Shown here one piece after another: positions 21,601-34,703 of a stretch of DNA of 64,000 nt. The stretch's first letter is position 1; every line of letters starts with the position of its first letter. Source of the DNA: Sciurus carolinensis (lineage: Eukaryota; Chordata; Mammalia; Rodentia; Sciuridae); assembly GCF_902686445.1 (NCBI RefSeq), contig NC_062232.1, forward strand, positions 14,429,105 through 14,493,104, given 5' to 3'. Below the pieces are notes generated by a model, which was not told the DNA's origin, made no database searches, and saw only the letters and a program-made list of their open reading frames with translations. A program made the translations under genes and the position numbers.

Positions 21601-24600
21601 CCACAGCAAGGTTATCAAAGGACACATGAATGATTGAGTGAGTGAGGGAGTGAATGAATGATACCTGGAAGACCTGTCCTAAAACATTCCTGCTTTTTAA
21701 ACAAAATTGCATTTCTTCTGTAGTGTTCTTAATCCAAAATTAAGATGGTGATTTTATCATGAGAAAGGTTCTACTTACATTAACTTTTTGGCATAAGATA
21801 AAGGAAAGAAAGAAAAGGAATATAATGAGAGGCAGAGCTGGCATCTACCCATCTGGCAAGTATTCTACTCCTAAAATATCTCTTCTTTCACCTATTTGCA
21901 TGCCTGAAATCCCTCCAAAAAAGACTTTTCCTTCTATTCAGTCTTGAGGAATTTCTGCATTTGGAAGTTATTTGGTGATACAGATGCCACTTATTGAAAG
22001 ATAATATATTAGTCTTTTTACATGTCAGCCTCTGGTAGGAAAGAGTCAGGGTGAGGGGAGATTGGAAATATTGGGTAGTGGGAGACAGGGAAGGTACTAG
22101 AACTTTTCCATCTTCAATGGCTGAAAACAAGGGCCTCCTTACCCAGGAATGTGATATAGGACAATGTAATATAGGACAAGTTAGAGGTGGGAAGACAAAA
22201 TTTAATGGGTGGCTCAAAGATTCTAAAGGTTAATTTCATGTTTCAAAATTCCCATAATGTGTTTGGTATGGTGCATAGACAGGTTATCAGTAGAGTTTAT
22301 CCTGAGCTACCAGGAAAACTGATAAAGAGAAGGGAGGAAGAAATCTAGACCACTTCCTATGTATCAGTCAGTGTGCAACAACCCTTCTCCAGGATACTAG
22401 TATAGTATCATTCTCCAGATGAGGGGAAGAGCCACAATGTGGAAGGACCCTGGGGCTCTGCATAACTACATAGGAGACTGTTCTAGCAGAAGCACTAACA
22501 TTTTGACTGTGATGTGAGTGGGGAATAAACTTGCTGAATATTCAAAATTTATTTGTCAGAAAATCAATGCTAATTAATATAGCCTTAGTTAATTCTGCCT
22601 GCCCACCAAATCACATAGACAATATATCCCCATGGGTAGTGGCTCTTATTGGGCGCAGTCATTCTTTAGTTGTGTGGCGGGAGGAACAGGGAGAGGAGGA
22701 GAGGTGCAGAAGAATCTCTTAGGAAAAGTATATGTATGATTTTAAAGTTTCTCACAGTCCAGACCCCACCTCCTCTCATTACCGCTCTCCCCATCCCAGG
22801 TAACATATGCCCTACCAATCTCTGGAGTCATGAAATATTGCATTTGAGGTTTTACAGCTGGACCACCACATGATTAGAGATGTGCAATTAGGAAAGTGAA
22901 CCTGGCAGTGGGATTTTGGAGGTACTGGGTGGCACAGGAGCGAGGTAGAGGAGTAGTGAGTTGAAACAGGAGAAAAGTTGAGAGGATTGCAGGCAGTGTT
23001 GGAGCACCAGGTACGGGGAGGTGTAGATGCAGTAAGGATCAGGTAATACTCATAGGAAGACACAGGATATCTGAGGAAAGAGAGGAGCTTATTTTTTGAA
23101 CTTTGGGTACTGCGAAAAGGGTAGTGCAATAAATTTAAAAGAGGTGTCAGCCTTAATCAATATGTTGGTTATACCATATACAGGAATGATTAGGGACAAA
23201 GAGTTTACAAATCAATTGGCTGAAGAGAATGCAACACTCAGCCTCTGCAATAGCTAGAAGGAGGTGTTTAATCCTTTCCATTTAAAAAACTACAAAAAGC
23301 TGTTCTCTTCCCTCTGGAGGGGTCCGGATGGACAGGATCCAAGATGAGCTACAAGACCCCCATCTGATTTCCAAGGGGCTTGCCCATGACTTGACCAAAT
23401 CTGGATTTCAAGTGCTTTCCACACAATAGCCTCTTCCTTACCTAGGCCCCTGAGCAACTGACCAGTCCTCTGATGTTCATCTTCCAGAAGTCTCCCTCAC
23501 AAGACTGAAAGCGGAGGAGGCTGTGGCTCCTCCATCCTTGAAACACAGCCAAGAGTTTTCTCCAAAGAAACTTCACAAATCCCCTCCCCTCTCCATGTCC
23601 TGACCTCTTTTGACGCCCTTGTTCCCACAGAGGGTCCCAGAGTCATGGAAGCCAATCCTAAACACTTCTCCAATAGTTTCTGCCTGTGACAGTTTGCCTC
23701 TTGCTCACTTGGATGTCTGTATCTGGTGTTCACACCTCAGCTAGCACGGAGGCAGAAAACGCTTCATTCTAACCGACTGTTACATAGATGATACTGTGGT
23801 ATTAATAGACAAAATTCACATTTCTTGCATTCAAGAAAAAAACCTTAGTCACCTTTTTACCAAGTTCAATGTTATTTAAGGTTTTTGCTTCTTCAGCTTA
23901 ATCCTATCAATATGCTGACAGTCAGTATAATTTTCCTCTGATTCTTGGCAATTTTTAAACCAGAGATCACATTTCATTGTGTAACTGAAACAGCAATTTC
24001 CAAGGCATCCCTGAGATTTAAGCACAGTGATTTACATTTTTCTATTTTTTACTCTAACCAAATTAATCTACATAAAGGAGAAATCCACTAGGAACCAAAT
24101 TTTGAGGAACAAAAGTAATTTTCATGTGGCCTCTGAACCACCTCTAGTGACAAAACTATTTGCATAGACTCATTTACCAGTGAAATATTTAATATAAGTT
24201 GTAGCATGTTCACAAAAGTCATGCTTAAAGAACTGTTTTAATTTAGAGGGAAGAATGTTTAACTCTGGGGATTTATTTCTTGGTGGTTTTTATATATTCC
24301 ACCTTTAAAAAGAGAACATATATTACTTTGATAATCAGAATATACTATCTACATATGTGTATTTTACATACAACACACATTTAAAAGTAAGAGAATGGGA
24401 TAGAAGATTCAAATGGTCTTTGAGATGCTATCCAATAAGAAATATGATGTTAAATGCTTACTTTTAAGTTTTCTAGCAGCCACATTTAAAAAGTGATAAA
24501 CTTAACAATAATATATTTTATTTAACCTTTTAATATATTTTATTTAACATTTAATGTATTTTATTGATATATTTTATAATATAATATATTCAATTTAACA

Positions 24601-25371
24601 TTTATTTAATGTGTCCAAAATATTATCATTTTAACATGCAATCAATATAAATTATAACGAAATATTTGGCATTCCTTTTTTCATACTGACTCAAATCTGA
24701 TGTGTATATTATGGCACATTTTGATTCAGACTAGACACATTTCAAGTTCTCAAGAGCCTCAGTGATAATCGTAGATGAATACTAAAGATATTCTTATTAG
24801 GTTTTATTAATTGAACATGGATTTGTTCTTATGTACTTGATCAAAATTCTAGAAGATACATAATTTTGCAGAAATACTCAAGTTGAGTATTCTTGTATTC
24901 ATCACCCTATAGAAGTTATATTTATAAACAGAACCTCCCATTCCCTTTAATTATTTGTTAAGTCCCAAAGCAGTATCCAGATTAGCAATAAATTGCATCT
25001 CAAAAGCATGAGTAAATCCCAGTGGAGAACAAATTGGTTCACATCATCTTCGGAAGTATGGAGACCAGTGCTCTCCAATATTTATTGGTACTTATCTTTT
25101 GAAGTAACACCTTCAAATCAATAGTTCTTTTCTATTTTTAATGCCCTTCTGCCATTAATCCATTCTTATGTCCATTTTTCTTGCTCAAGTAAGATTTGTG
25201 CAGAGATCTGAGTGTTTCTCTAGGGTTTTTGACCCCTCTGGGAGCAGATTGTATTTCATTTGGAGTCTAAGTCATGTCAGGATTTAAAGGTTGGCAATGT
25301 ACCTCAGTTTTAGATAAAAGAGTTTAATTCTCAGGCCTGGTGCATGAAATAATAAAACTTGAGCTGTATAT
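21601..25371. other. Long unique stretch, nothing recognised
   Basis: About 3.8 kb without a repeat or gene that I can identify. There is a very AT-rich patch at 24480-24680 with repeated TATTTTATTTAAC. A (GAGT)n-like run lies near 21633-21660. None of the open frames shows a protein signature. Confidence 0.45.
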
Positions 25372-25573
25372 ATCTTTTTTTTTTTAATAGTGGGGATTAA
25401 ACTCAGGGGCACTGAGCCACATTCACAGCCCTATTTTGTATTCTATTTAGAGACAGGGTCTTGCTGAGTTCCTTAGAGCCTCCCTTTTGCTGAGGCCAGC
25501 TTTGAATTTATGATCCTCCTACTTGAGCCTCCTGAGCTGCTAGAATTAAAGGTGCATGCCACCATGCCCAGCA
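25372..25573 (-). mobile_element. B1-ID dimeric SINE
   Basis: Reverse-complement ID half ('tagtggggattaaactcaggggcactgagccacattcacagccc') followed by a B1 half ending 'aattaaaggtgcatgccaccatgcccagca'. ATATCTTTTTTTTT-like sequence flanks both ends, a probable TSD. Confidence 0.82.
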
Positions 25574-25690
25574 TATCTTTTTTTTTTATTGTGGTCAAAA
25601 ACACATAACATTGTTTGTCATCTTAATCATTTTAAGTGTACAGTTCAGCAGTGCTAAGGATATTCACATCATCACACATTCTTATGTGTC
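25574..25690 (-). mobile_element. Old L1 3' UTR fragment, antisense
   Basis: 'attgtggtcaaaaacacataacattgtttgtcatcttaatcattttaagtgtacagttcagcagtgctaaggatattcacat' is a widespread old-L1 block in reverse complement. 25691-27170 holds only small scraps of the same kind (for example 26560-26590). Confidence 0.6.
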
Positions 25691-27170
25691 TTTGTGTAAT
25701 TTTTAAATGCACCTTAGAGAAACAAGTAGCTTCTCACCCTGTGTGGACAAGACCATTGTCAAACCTCAGAGGTTGTTGTATCTGGAATTTAGAATTACAT
25801 CATGCACCCATAAAGAACCAGGGAGGCATTAACTCCATTTGACACCATGCGTAATTGAGGCAGAGAAGCCATCCTGTCATCACTATGAAGTCACAGGATA
25901 TATCGTTGTGTTTTCTACATTATTACTTGAGTTTCACAACACTGTGCAAGGGTCAGCATGGTCATCTGGGCTCCTAATGCTTCTCATATGACACTGGCAG
26001 CTTGTACCTCCTTGCTTTTAACCATCAGTAGATGTAAAACTCATCTGATGGTGACAAAGTCAAAATATATACACCTACTTCCAAAATCTCATATCATTCA
26101 GTTAAACCAAATGTTAGTACCACCTGTTCAGAGAGATGAGATAAATGTTTCTTAGGCGTTGTTGTGTAGAAACTAGAATCTTATTGGGCACCTGTTAAAC
26201 AATATTGAATGGTGACTCTCCTAAAAATGATTTTCACTGCCAGAAAACTTGCTGGCTAGCGAAGTAATTGTTGGTCCTGATTTTGACATGCCAGTGATCA
26301 AGCAATTCATATTAAAACTATATGAAATTTAGACTTCAACTATTGATCTCAATTTAGCAATCTCATAAGATTGTTTCTTAGTTTTCTAAAGATACTTTAT
26401 TTTTCCTCAACTTTTTGTTTTGAAAAATGTTAACCCTAACAGGGAAGTTGCTCAATTAGTATGATGAGGTCTTGCACAGCTTGTACATACAGCTACCAAA
26501 TTGTTAACATTTCACCACATTTGCTTTCTCTCTCCCACTAGAGATACATATTTTTTGAATTGAGGTAAAATTTACATAACATAAAATTAACAGTTTCTTC
26601 ATCTACAAAATGATCAGGCTGGATTCAAACCCTAAGACCCGTTGTAATGAACACTGTCTGATTCAATTCCCCAGACAAACCAGCTTTTCTGAAATCTGTT
26701 ATTCCAAAGAGCTACTTCCCCTCTAGGGTTTATTACAGCAAAATTGATATTGATGAACCACTGGGGGTATGACCCTAAAGGTTACAAACTGCAGCTTGGA
26801 TGAGTGTACAATTCAGTGGGTGCTAAGAGAAATGAGCATGTGACAACAGGGATATTCATAACCAGAAGACCAAACTTGAAGAGAGAGAATATTCAACATT
26901 GAACCACGCACATACCCTGCAGGGAAACTGGTAAAAATGCCAACAAGAAATATCAGCCTGCCCCCACTCTTCATGAGTCACTGTCCTCTTTGATTTGATC
27001 AGTCATCTGTAGGTCCAATGACTACAGAACACTTCTGGAAAGCAAGTAGCAATTTAAGATGAAAGGAATTCTAGCTAGTACACCAGCCAGAACATTCTCT
27101 CTTGAACTTATTTTTAGAGTTGCATTTACTTTTATTTGTGTCAACATTTATTATCAAACCTTTTGTCCCC

Positions 27171-27285
27171 CTTTGCACATGTTTTAATTGGTGCATTATA
27201 GTTATACATAATGATGGGATTCATTGTAACATATTTGTACATGCATAAAATATACCAATATAATTTGGCCAATATCACTGCCAAA
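27171..27285 (-). mobile_element. L1 3' UTR fragment (rodent type)
   Basis: 'ttttaattggtgcattatagttatacataatgatgggattcattgtaacatatttgtacatgcataaaatataccaatataatttggcc' is the reverse complement of an L1 3' end that I recognise as frequent in squirrel genomes. Confidence 0.55.
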
Positions 27286-27512
27286 TACTTCCCCCATTAT
27301 GAAAATTTCAAAATAGCAAAATTGAAAAAATTTTACAACTAATATCTGTACGCCCACCTCCTAGATTCTACCATCAACATTTTACTATATTTAGCTATCC
27401 TTCTATTCATCTATTGAGCCATCTTATTTTTTAAAAGAATTTCAAAGTTAAAGACATCAGCATGCACAACATTAACTAGAGTTTAATATTTGCTTGCTAA
27501 GTTTTCCTTTGT
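27286..27512 (-). mobile_element. Old L1, left part, host of a younger L1
   Basis: 'cacctcctagattctaccatcaacattttactatatt', 'aatttcaaagttaaagacatcagcatgcacaacattaactagagtttaatatttg' is an old L1 3' region. Its continuation appears at 29786-29900 ('ttgcatacaatgaaacacaaatcttaaagtgtacattcattgagttttgacaagtgcatacc'), on the far side of the younger L1. Confidence 0.7.
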
Positions 27513-27522
27513 AAAACTTGCA

Positions 27523-28089
27523 GTTTTTAGAGGGAATCCTTTTAGTTTTTCTCCATTAAGAATGAGGTTGGCCATGGACTTAGCGTAAATAACCTTTACA
27601 ATGTTGAGGTATGTTCCTACTACTCCTATTTTTTCTAGTGTTTTGAGCATGAAGGGGTGCTGTATTTTATCAAACACTTTCTCAGCATCTATTGAAATAA
27701 TCATATGATTCTTTGCTTTAAGTTTACTGATGTGATGAATTACATTTATTGATTTCCAGATGTTGAACCAACCTTGCATCCCTGGGATAAACCCCACTTG
27801 ATCATGGTGCACTATCTTTTTAATATATTTTTGCATGCAATTTTCCAGTATTTTGTTAAGGATTTTTGCATTTACGTTTAGGGATATTGGTCTAAAGTTT
27901 TCTTTCCATGATGAGTCTTAGTCTGGTTTTGGTATCAGAGTGATACTAGCCTCATAGAATGAGTTTGGAAGAGTTCCCTCCTTTTCTATTTTCTGGAATA
28001 CCTTGAAGAGTATTGGTATTAGTTCGTCTTTAAAGGTCTTGTAGAATTTGACTGAGAATCCTGGTCCTGGGCTTTTCTTGGTTGGTAGG

Positions 28090-28123
<34 letters not shown>

Positions 28124-28928
28124 AGTGCTGGGGATTGAACCCAGGGCCTTGTGCATGCAAGGCAAGCACTCTACCGACTGAGCTATCTCCCCAGCCCGGT
28201 TGGTAGGTTTTTGATGGCTTCTTCTATTTCAGTGCTTGAAATTGATTGATATGTTTAAATTGTGTACATCTTCCTGATTCAGTTTGGGAGGTTCATGTCT
28301 CTAAAAATTTGTCAATGGCTCTAATTCTCCAATTAGAATGGCTATCATCAAGAGCACAAATAATAATAGATGTTGGCGTGGATGTGGGGGAAAAAGCACA
28401 CTTTTACATTGCTGGTGTCAATGTCTTCAATATTTTCTATTTTGTTGGAGTATAGATTTTCAAAGTAGCTTCTAATTATGTTATGTATTTCAATGGTGTC
28501 TGTCAAGATCTTTCCTTTTTCATCATGAATTCTAGTAATTTGAGTTTTCTTTCTCCTTCTCTTTGTTAGTGTGGTTAAGGGTTTATCAATTTTGTTTACT
28601 TTTTCAAAGAACCAACTTTTTGTTTTGTCAATTTTTTGAATTGTTTCTCTTGTTTCAATTTCATTGATTTCAGCTCTGATTTTAATTATTTCCCAACTTC
28701 TACTATTTTTGGTGTTGAACTGTTCTTCTTTTTCTAGGGCTTTGAGATATAACATTAGGTCATTTAGTTGTTGACTTTTTTTATTTTTTTAATGTATGAG
28801 CTCAATTGAATGAACTTTCCTCTTAGTACTGCTTTCAGAGTGGCCCAGAGATTTCAATATGTTGTGTCATTGTTCTCATTTACCTCTAAGAATTTTTTAA
28901 TTTCTTCTCTGATGTGGGCCAAGGAACT
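27523..28928 (-). pseudogene. L1 ORF2 reverse-transcriptase remnant (inverted part)
   Basis: Minus-strand frames 28755-28417 and 28169-27483 encode the linker and N-terminal reverse-transcriptase region of L1 ORF2p ('KSWFFEKVNKIDKPL', 'IHNIIRSYFENLY', '[19 protein letters not shown]'). The frame is interrupted by the 86-base patch, an ID SINE and small lesions. The FADD active-site block is not present in the retained part. No function is possible. Confidence 0.8.
28091..28197 (-). mobile_element. ID SINE with TSD, inside L1
   Basis: A run of about 29 T is followed by 'tgcagtgctggggattgaacccagggccttgtgcatgcaaggcaagcactctaccgactgagctatctccccagccc', an almost consensus ID in reverse complement. 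The TSD GGTTGGTAGGT is at 28080-28090 and 28198-28208. Low divergence and a long homopolymer show that it is young. Confidence 0.93.
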
Positions 28929-29785
28929 GGACACTTTATAGAAGAAGACACACAGGTGATTATAAATATATGAAAAAGTGTTCAACATCTCTAGTAATTA
29001 GAGAAATGCAAATTAAAACAGCTCTAAGATTTCATCTTACTCCAATTAGAATGGCTATCATCAAGAACACAAACAATAGATGTTGGCGTGGATATGGGGG
29101 AAAAGGCACACTTTTACATTGCTGGTGGAATTGCAAATTGGTGCAGCCACTCTGGAAAGCAGTGTGGAGAATCCTCAGAAAACTTGGAATGGACCCACCT
29201 TTTGACCCAGTTATCCCATTCCTTGGTTTATAACCAAAGGACTTAAAATCAGCATACTACAGTAATGTAGCCACATCAATGTTTATAGCAGTGCAATAGC
29301 AGTCACAATAGCTAGATTGTGGAACCAACCTAGATGCCCTTCAACAGAGGAATGGAAAAAGAAACTGTGGTATATATATACAATGGAATATTACTCAGTC
29401 ATGAAAAAGAATAATATTATGGCATTTGCAGGTAAATGGATGGAGTTGGAGAATATCATGCTAAGAGAAATAAGCCAATCCCCAAAAAACAAAGGCCAAA
29501 TGTTTTCCCTGACAAGTGAATGATGATATATAATGGGGGTGGGAGGGGGGAGTGAGAGAAGAATGGAGGAACTTTAGACTATGTAGAAGGAAATGAGAGG
29601 GAGGGGAGATATGAAAAATCATGGAATGAGACAGACTTCATTACCCTATGAACATGCATGATTACACAAATGGTATGAATCTACATTGTGTACAACCATA
29701 GAAACGAAATTATGTACCCCATTTGTGTACAATAAATCAAAATGCAGTCTGTAAAAAATAAAAAAATTTAAAAATAATTAAAGAA
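28928..29785 (+). pseudogene. L1 ORF2 C-terminal end and 3' UTR (sense part)
   Basis: Open pieces at 28970-29233 and 29317-29523 carry '[20 protein letters not shown]', '[20 protein letters not shown]' and '[20 protein letters not shown]', the C-terminal part of ORF2p. They are separated by a stop and frame change. The G-rich 3' UTR is at 29530-29620, and the tail begins after 'gtgtacaataaatcaaaatg'. Confidence 0.85.
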
Positions 29786-29900
29786 AAAACTTGCATACAA
29801 TGAAACACAAATCTTAAAGTGTACATTCATTGAGTTTTGACAAGTGCATACCTATGGGTAATCCAAACTCCTATCAAGATAGTGGAAATTGCATTTGTTT
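29786..29900 (-). mobile_element. Old L1, right part
   Basis: Continuation of the old L1 at 27286-27512, separated by the younger L1. 29901-31100 is AT-rich and holds nothing that I recognise. Confidence 0.6.
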
Positions 29901-31099
29901 TTTAACTTAATTTTTTATATAAGTACATTGTGTCAAAAAATAAAATAGTGAACTTGACTAGTCTTAAAATGAAAGATCGTAGTCACCTGCCACTTCTTCC
30001 CAATCCCATTTTCTGCTTTCCCAAGGTTACACTTTCAAATTTTTACATGCTTCTTCTGGTAACTAAAAATATATATTTGTTAGAATGTTATCATTGCTAT
30101 TTCTTAAGTTTTCTATTTTAGTATTATCTATTGGTTACTTACTATGGAAAAATAGGATTAAGCTATCTCAAATTCCCTAAGTATATCCTTTTTCCTTCCT
30201 CTATTCCCCAAATATTTATAACATAGCTTTCTGTTCAATTAAGATTCAAGTGTCTACATTATTTTAACTATATAAATATTATTCATAGAAGACAGGAGAT
30301 ATTGATTCCATTTATGTATCCTAACTTTGGTTTTTCCTAGTTACTAATCACTTGTTTTTAATTTGCTTTTTAAAAATATCACTGACCAATTCATCTCTAA
30401 ACTTTCTAAGAAAACTTTAAAATTCCTTTCAATGTGGTTTAAGCCAATAATGCATCAGTTCCATTTCCTCTTGGAGGCATCACTTCAATTCATGTTATTC
30501 ATGACCTAGGCCTGCAGCAGGGCTCCCCTTCGACTCTCTCCTATGAAGTATTCCCTATTTCTGAATCCTATGTCTTCCTCATGTTTTTTTCCTTTGTTTT
30601 GCTGAAACACATCCTGTCGTAGTTTTTTTGAACTAGAAAACTTTGGGAGGCAAACTTCACAAGATCTTGATTACGTAGATGTTTATTCTACCATGATATT
30701 CTATTGATCATTTGTGTAGCTATGGTCTTCTAGGTTGAACATCACTTTCAGAAATTTGAAGATGATGTCTTCCTGTGATCTAGCTTTCAGGCCATTTTGT
30801 TTACCAACACTTCATACATACTTTTGGAATATTCTCTGTATCTTAGTGCCCTGAAATTTTATGTTTATAGTTCTTGGCATACCCATTCAATCTAGAAACT
30901 CACATCCTTTATTCCTGGGTGATGTGCTTATTTTATGTCTTTGATAATTTCCTCTGACAGTATATTTTCTCTCTTCTCTCTTTCTGTAACTCTTAGTTGA
31001 CTATTTGACTTCTGACTTGAGTCTCCAATTTTATCTCTTTTGTTTTTTTATCCCATGAATGTGTTTTATTAAATGCTGAATAGAATAAAAGTGATCTTT

Positions 31100-32208
31100 G
31101 TAAAACATGGGCAAGTCAAAAGAATAACAATGCAAACAGTACCAACATCAACTTTAACAAGAACGTCATCAGTGACTTTTAAGCCACCATATTACCTTTC
31201 CATCCCAACTTAGAGGTTAACCCTACCCTGAATTTTATGTTTACACTTTGTATGTTTGCACTTTTCTTTGTAGTTTTGTAACATATTTCTGTATCTCTGA
31301 AGAGCATATTGTTTTTTAATGCTTTTCAATTTTATGTGTGATTTCTGAGACTTGCTTTTTTTCATTTATACTGAATGCCTGGGATTCATCTATGCTGTCA
31401 TATGAAACAGTAGTTGGTTAATTTCCATTGTGTTTATGCATAAGCCATAGTTTATTGATGAACATTTGGGCTTTTCCCATTTCTTTTTTACTATTGTAAA
31501 CATTGCTTCTATGAATATCCGTCAATAAAGCTCCTACTTCTAGCATACATACTTAGGAAAGAGATTGCTAAATCAGAAGGTGAGTGCATCTTTGACTTTA
31601 CTAGTAGTTATAGCAACTTACATTCCCACTGTCAGTATAGAAGACTTCCTATTGCTTCACATCCTTGCCAAAAATTTCATCCTCATCTCAATTACTGTTA
31701 ATTGGGGGCATGTGAAGTCAGATCATATTATAGCTTCAGTTTGTATTCTCTAATTACAAATGAGTCATCATCATCTCATGTTTGTTGAAAAAAATTATAA
31801 AATTTAGATTTCTTCTGTTCAAGTCTTATGCCCACTTTTTAAAAAATCAGGTCGTCTTTCCTCATATTTACATCCAGAGTTAATTATATATTCTGAAGTT
31901 CATCTTTTTTTCTATTGCTTACGTTGTAAATATTTTTTCCCAGTTTGCGCTTGTCTTTTTGTGTTATTTAAAGGTGACTTTTATTGAACAAAGGATCTTA
32001 ATCTTAATGTAGTTTTGGTTTCATTTAAGAAATTCCACTCCAGAAGACTGAGGCAGGGAGATCACAGAGTTCAAAGTCAGCCTCAGCAAAAGTAAGGTGC
32101 TAAGCAACCCAGTGAGACTCTGTCTCTAAGTAAAATACAAAATAGGGCTGGGGATGTGGCTCAGTGGTCCAGTGCCCCTGAGTTCAATCCCTGGTACCCG
32201 CCTCAAAA

Positions 32209-32244
<36 letters not shown>

Positions 32245-32420
32245 TTCCACTCTATTCAAAAGTCATACAGATATACATTATCTCCTAAAAGTTTTTGTGT
32301 ATTGCCTTTTGTATTTGAATCTTTAAACAATCTAGAATTTATTTTTATTTTTTCCTATATGGAAAACTATCTGGATTTAGTATGTTTTCTTTGTGGAAAA
32401 ACTTAATTGATAATTAAATT
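31100..32420 (-). mobile_element. Old L1 fragment, antisense, split by a SINE
   Basis: 'ctgtcatatgaaacagtagttggttaatttccattgtgtttatgcataagccatagtttattgatgaacatttgggcttttccc', 'ttgcttctatgaatatccgtcaataaagc' and 'cattcccactgtcagtatag' are reverse-complement old-L1 blocks. 32253-32420 continues after the SINE ('tgtattgccttttgtatttgaatctttaaacaatc'). Confidence 0.6.
32041..32239 (+). mobile_element. B1-ID dimeric SINE with TSD
   Basis: Partial B1 half (5'-truncated) and a full ID half ('gggctggggatgtggctcagtggtccagtgcccctgagttcaatccctggtacc') with a long A tail that grades into (GAAAA)n. The TSD AGAAATTCCACTC is at 32028-32040 and 32240-32252. It lies within an old L1. Confidence 0.92.
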
Positions 32421-32569
32421 GGTTTAATGATTATAACAATATTATTTCTTTTTTAATCAAATTTGATAAATCACGTATTTCTAGGGTTTTGTCCTTTTCA
32501 CCTTAAAATAATTAACAGTATTCTTTTACCTTTGAAAACTTCGTAGGATCTGTGGTTACATTCCTGATT

Positions 32570-32760
32570 TTTTTTTTTGTACCAGGGATTAAACCCAGGG
32601 GCATTTAACCACTGAGTCACATCCCCAGCCGCTTTTGTATTTTTTATTTTGCTTGGGGCCTCGCTAAGTTTCTGAGGCTAACTTTGAACTCACAATCTTC
32701 CTGGTTCAGCCTCCAGGGCCACTAGGATTACTAGTGCACACCACACCACCACACCTAGCT
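32570..32760 (-). mobile_element. B1-ID dimeric SINE
   Basis: 'taccagggattaaacccaggggcatttaaccactgagtcacatccccagcc' (ID) then 'gggcctcgctaagtttctgaggctaactttgaactcacaatcttcctgg' (B1), all reverse complement. Confidence 0.85.
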
Positions 32761-32784
32761 TCATTCTTGGCATTTTTCTTCTTT

Positions 32785-32995
32785 ATCATTCATCTTGTTT
32801 TATGTTTGTCCAATTTATTAGTTTTTTCAAATAACTAAATTTTGGTTTGTTCAAAACTTCCTGTTTTATGTTTTTCATTTCATTATTTTTGCTATTATGT
32901 TTATTATTTTTTTTCTCTTGGTTTCTTTGGCTTTTTTTTTTCTTCACTATTTAAGTTGGATACTTAGCTCCTTATTTTACAAATGAGTTTTGCTA
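32785..32995 (-). mobile_element. Old L1 ORF2 fragment, antisense
   Basis: 'gtccaatttattagttttttcaaataactaaattttggtttg...tttctcttggtttctttggc...agttggatacttagctcc' is decayed ORF2 linker sequence in reverse complement. It abuts sense L1 sequence on the right, so the pair could be an old 5'-inverted L1. Confidence 0.5.
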
Positions 32996-32999
32996 AGTA

Positions 33000-34345
33000 A
33001 TCAAGGAACTAATAATTCTAATCATGTACAAACTATTCTGGACTATGTACATAGAAAAAACATTCACCAACCTATTTTTTGAGGTTAGCTTAACCTTCAT
33101 ACTTAAACTTGAAGGAGAGAATATAACCAATTATAAGCCTCATTCACTTACAAAAATGTAGGTGCAGAAATACTAAACAAAATCTAGCAATATATAAAAA
33201 TGATAAAATGACCAAGATGAGCTTTTCTCAGCAATACAGGGTTTAACTTATTAGAGAATCAATAAATAAAATTGTTCTTAGTACCAAAATAAATTAGAAG
33301 AAAAGGCATATGGTAATCTCTATTAATGCAGAAAAACATTTGATAAGGACTTCACACATTAATTATAAAAATTCTTAGCAAGTTAAGAACAGAAGGGAAT
33401 TTTCTTTGCCCGATAAAGAGTATTTGCAGAAATGCACAGCAAATATCATAATTAATGGCAAAACATTGAAATTACCTGACCCCTTAAAATCAGGAACACC
33501 AAAAAGGAGCTGCTATAGCCACTTCTTTTCAATGCTCTCTACAGGCTGGGCGAGGTGGTACATGTCTATAATCCCCGCAGCCCAGGAGCCTGAGTCAGGA
33601 AGATCGCAAGTTCAAAGCCAGCCCTAGCAATTTATCAAGGCTCTAAAGCAACTCAGCAAGACCCTGTCTCTAAATAAAATACAAAAAAAAAAGCGGGCGG
33701 GGGGGGGCGTCGCTGGGGATGTGCCTTAGTGGTTAAGTGCCCCTGGGTTCAATCCCTGGTACCAAAAAATAAGTAAAAAATTTTAAAAAGTACACTCAAT
33801 ATTGTTTTACATATCCTAAACAGTGATATAAGAGAGGGAAATGAAGGGTATAAGAATTTGAAAGAAAAAAACCAAAAATTTCTCATTCACAGGTAATGTT
33901 CTGATCTGCATGAAAAACTCAAAAAAATCTAGTAGGTTTGCAGTATAAAAACAAGTTACAAAAACCAATTGCATTTAAATACAATAGCAATCAACAGAAA
34001 ATGTAAAACAATTATCATTCCTAAAAGCATAACATACTATAAAATAAACATGATGAAGAACATATCAGACTTTTGATGAGAAAGTAAAATATTTAGCATT
34101 ATAAATAAGCACGGGAAATCCAAATAATATTTATGAGGAAGCAAATTCTATATTGTAAACATATTGATACATAGATCTATGCAATTCCAATGGAAATCTC
34201 AAGAAGTTCTTTTTTTTGTGAAACTTGAAAAGCCGGCTAAAATATTTGTTGATGATCAGAGAAGCAAAAATAACCAAGACATTTTCAATAAAGGAGAACT
34301 AAGAGCAATTTTTTTTTTCATTTTACTATTAGCAAGAACTATTTG
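33000..34345 (+). mobile_element. Old L1 ORF2 fragment, sense, split by a SINE
   Basis: Decayed reverse-transcriptase region: the frame at 33406-33540 reads 'CTANIIINGKTLKLPDPLKS', aligned with the ORF2p segment that includes ANIILNGE in younger copies. Sense continuation to 'atctatgcaattccaatggaaatctcaagaa' at about 34200. Many stops. Confidence 0.6.
33543..33772 (+). mobile_element. B1-ID dimeric SINE
   Basis: Full B1 half ('gctgggcgaggtggtacatgtctataatccccgcagcccaggagcctgagtcagga') and full ID half, separated by an A run and a G-rich stretch (33697-33710). This is one of the most complete dimers in the window. Confidence 0.9.
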
Positions 34346-34703
34346 AAACATGTAGTATAGACAGCGTGTATACACCAGTGGAAGAATAGAGAATCTAGAA
34401 GACAAGTCTCATGGAGGAAGAAACACTCCAAGAACCTTTTTGCCTTCCCAGTACTGTCATATGGGCAAGAAATATATTTCCACTGTGTTTCAGTCATTTT
34501 ATATTTTTGCATCTATTTTTTTGGAGTAGTTAGCCTATTCTAATCCAACATCTATTGCTTTAGTTGGTGAAATTTGATATGCAAAAACAACATCAATATA
34601 ACAATAATGCAGTAATAAAAATTTTAAAGTAACATCAATATTTTAATTAAGATATTTACTTTCCTGTTGAAAAATACAAGAACTTTAGAGTGCTTTGATT
34701 TTT

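Larger units (their letters stand above)
27523..29785 (+). mobile_element. 5'-inverted (twin-primed) L1
   Basis: The 3' part (about 28928-29785) is sense L1: ORF2 end, G-rich 3' UTR and A-rich tail. The 5' part (27523 to about 28928) is upstream ORF2 sequence in the opposite orientation. Its minus-strand translation contains reverse-transcriptase blocks '[15 protein letters not shown]', '[18 protein letters not shown]' and '[14 protein letters not shown]'. AAAACTTGCA flanks both sides (27513-27522, 29786-29795). The whole copy sits inside an older L1. It is a typical result of twin priming, later hit by an ID SINE at 28091. An 86-base sense patch at 28330-28416 breaks the inverted part. Confidence 0.88.
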
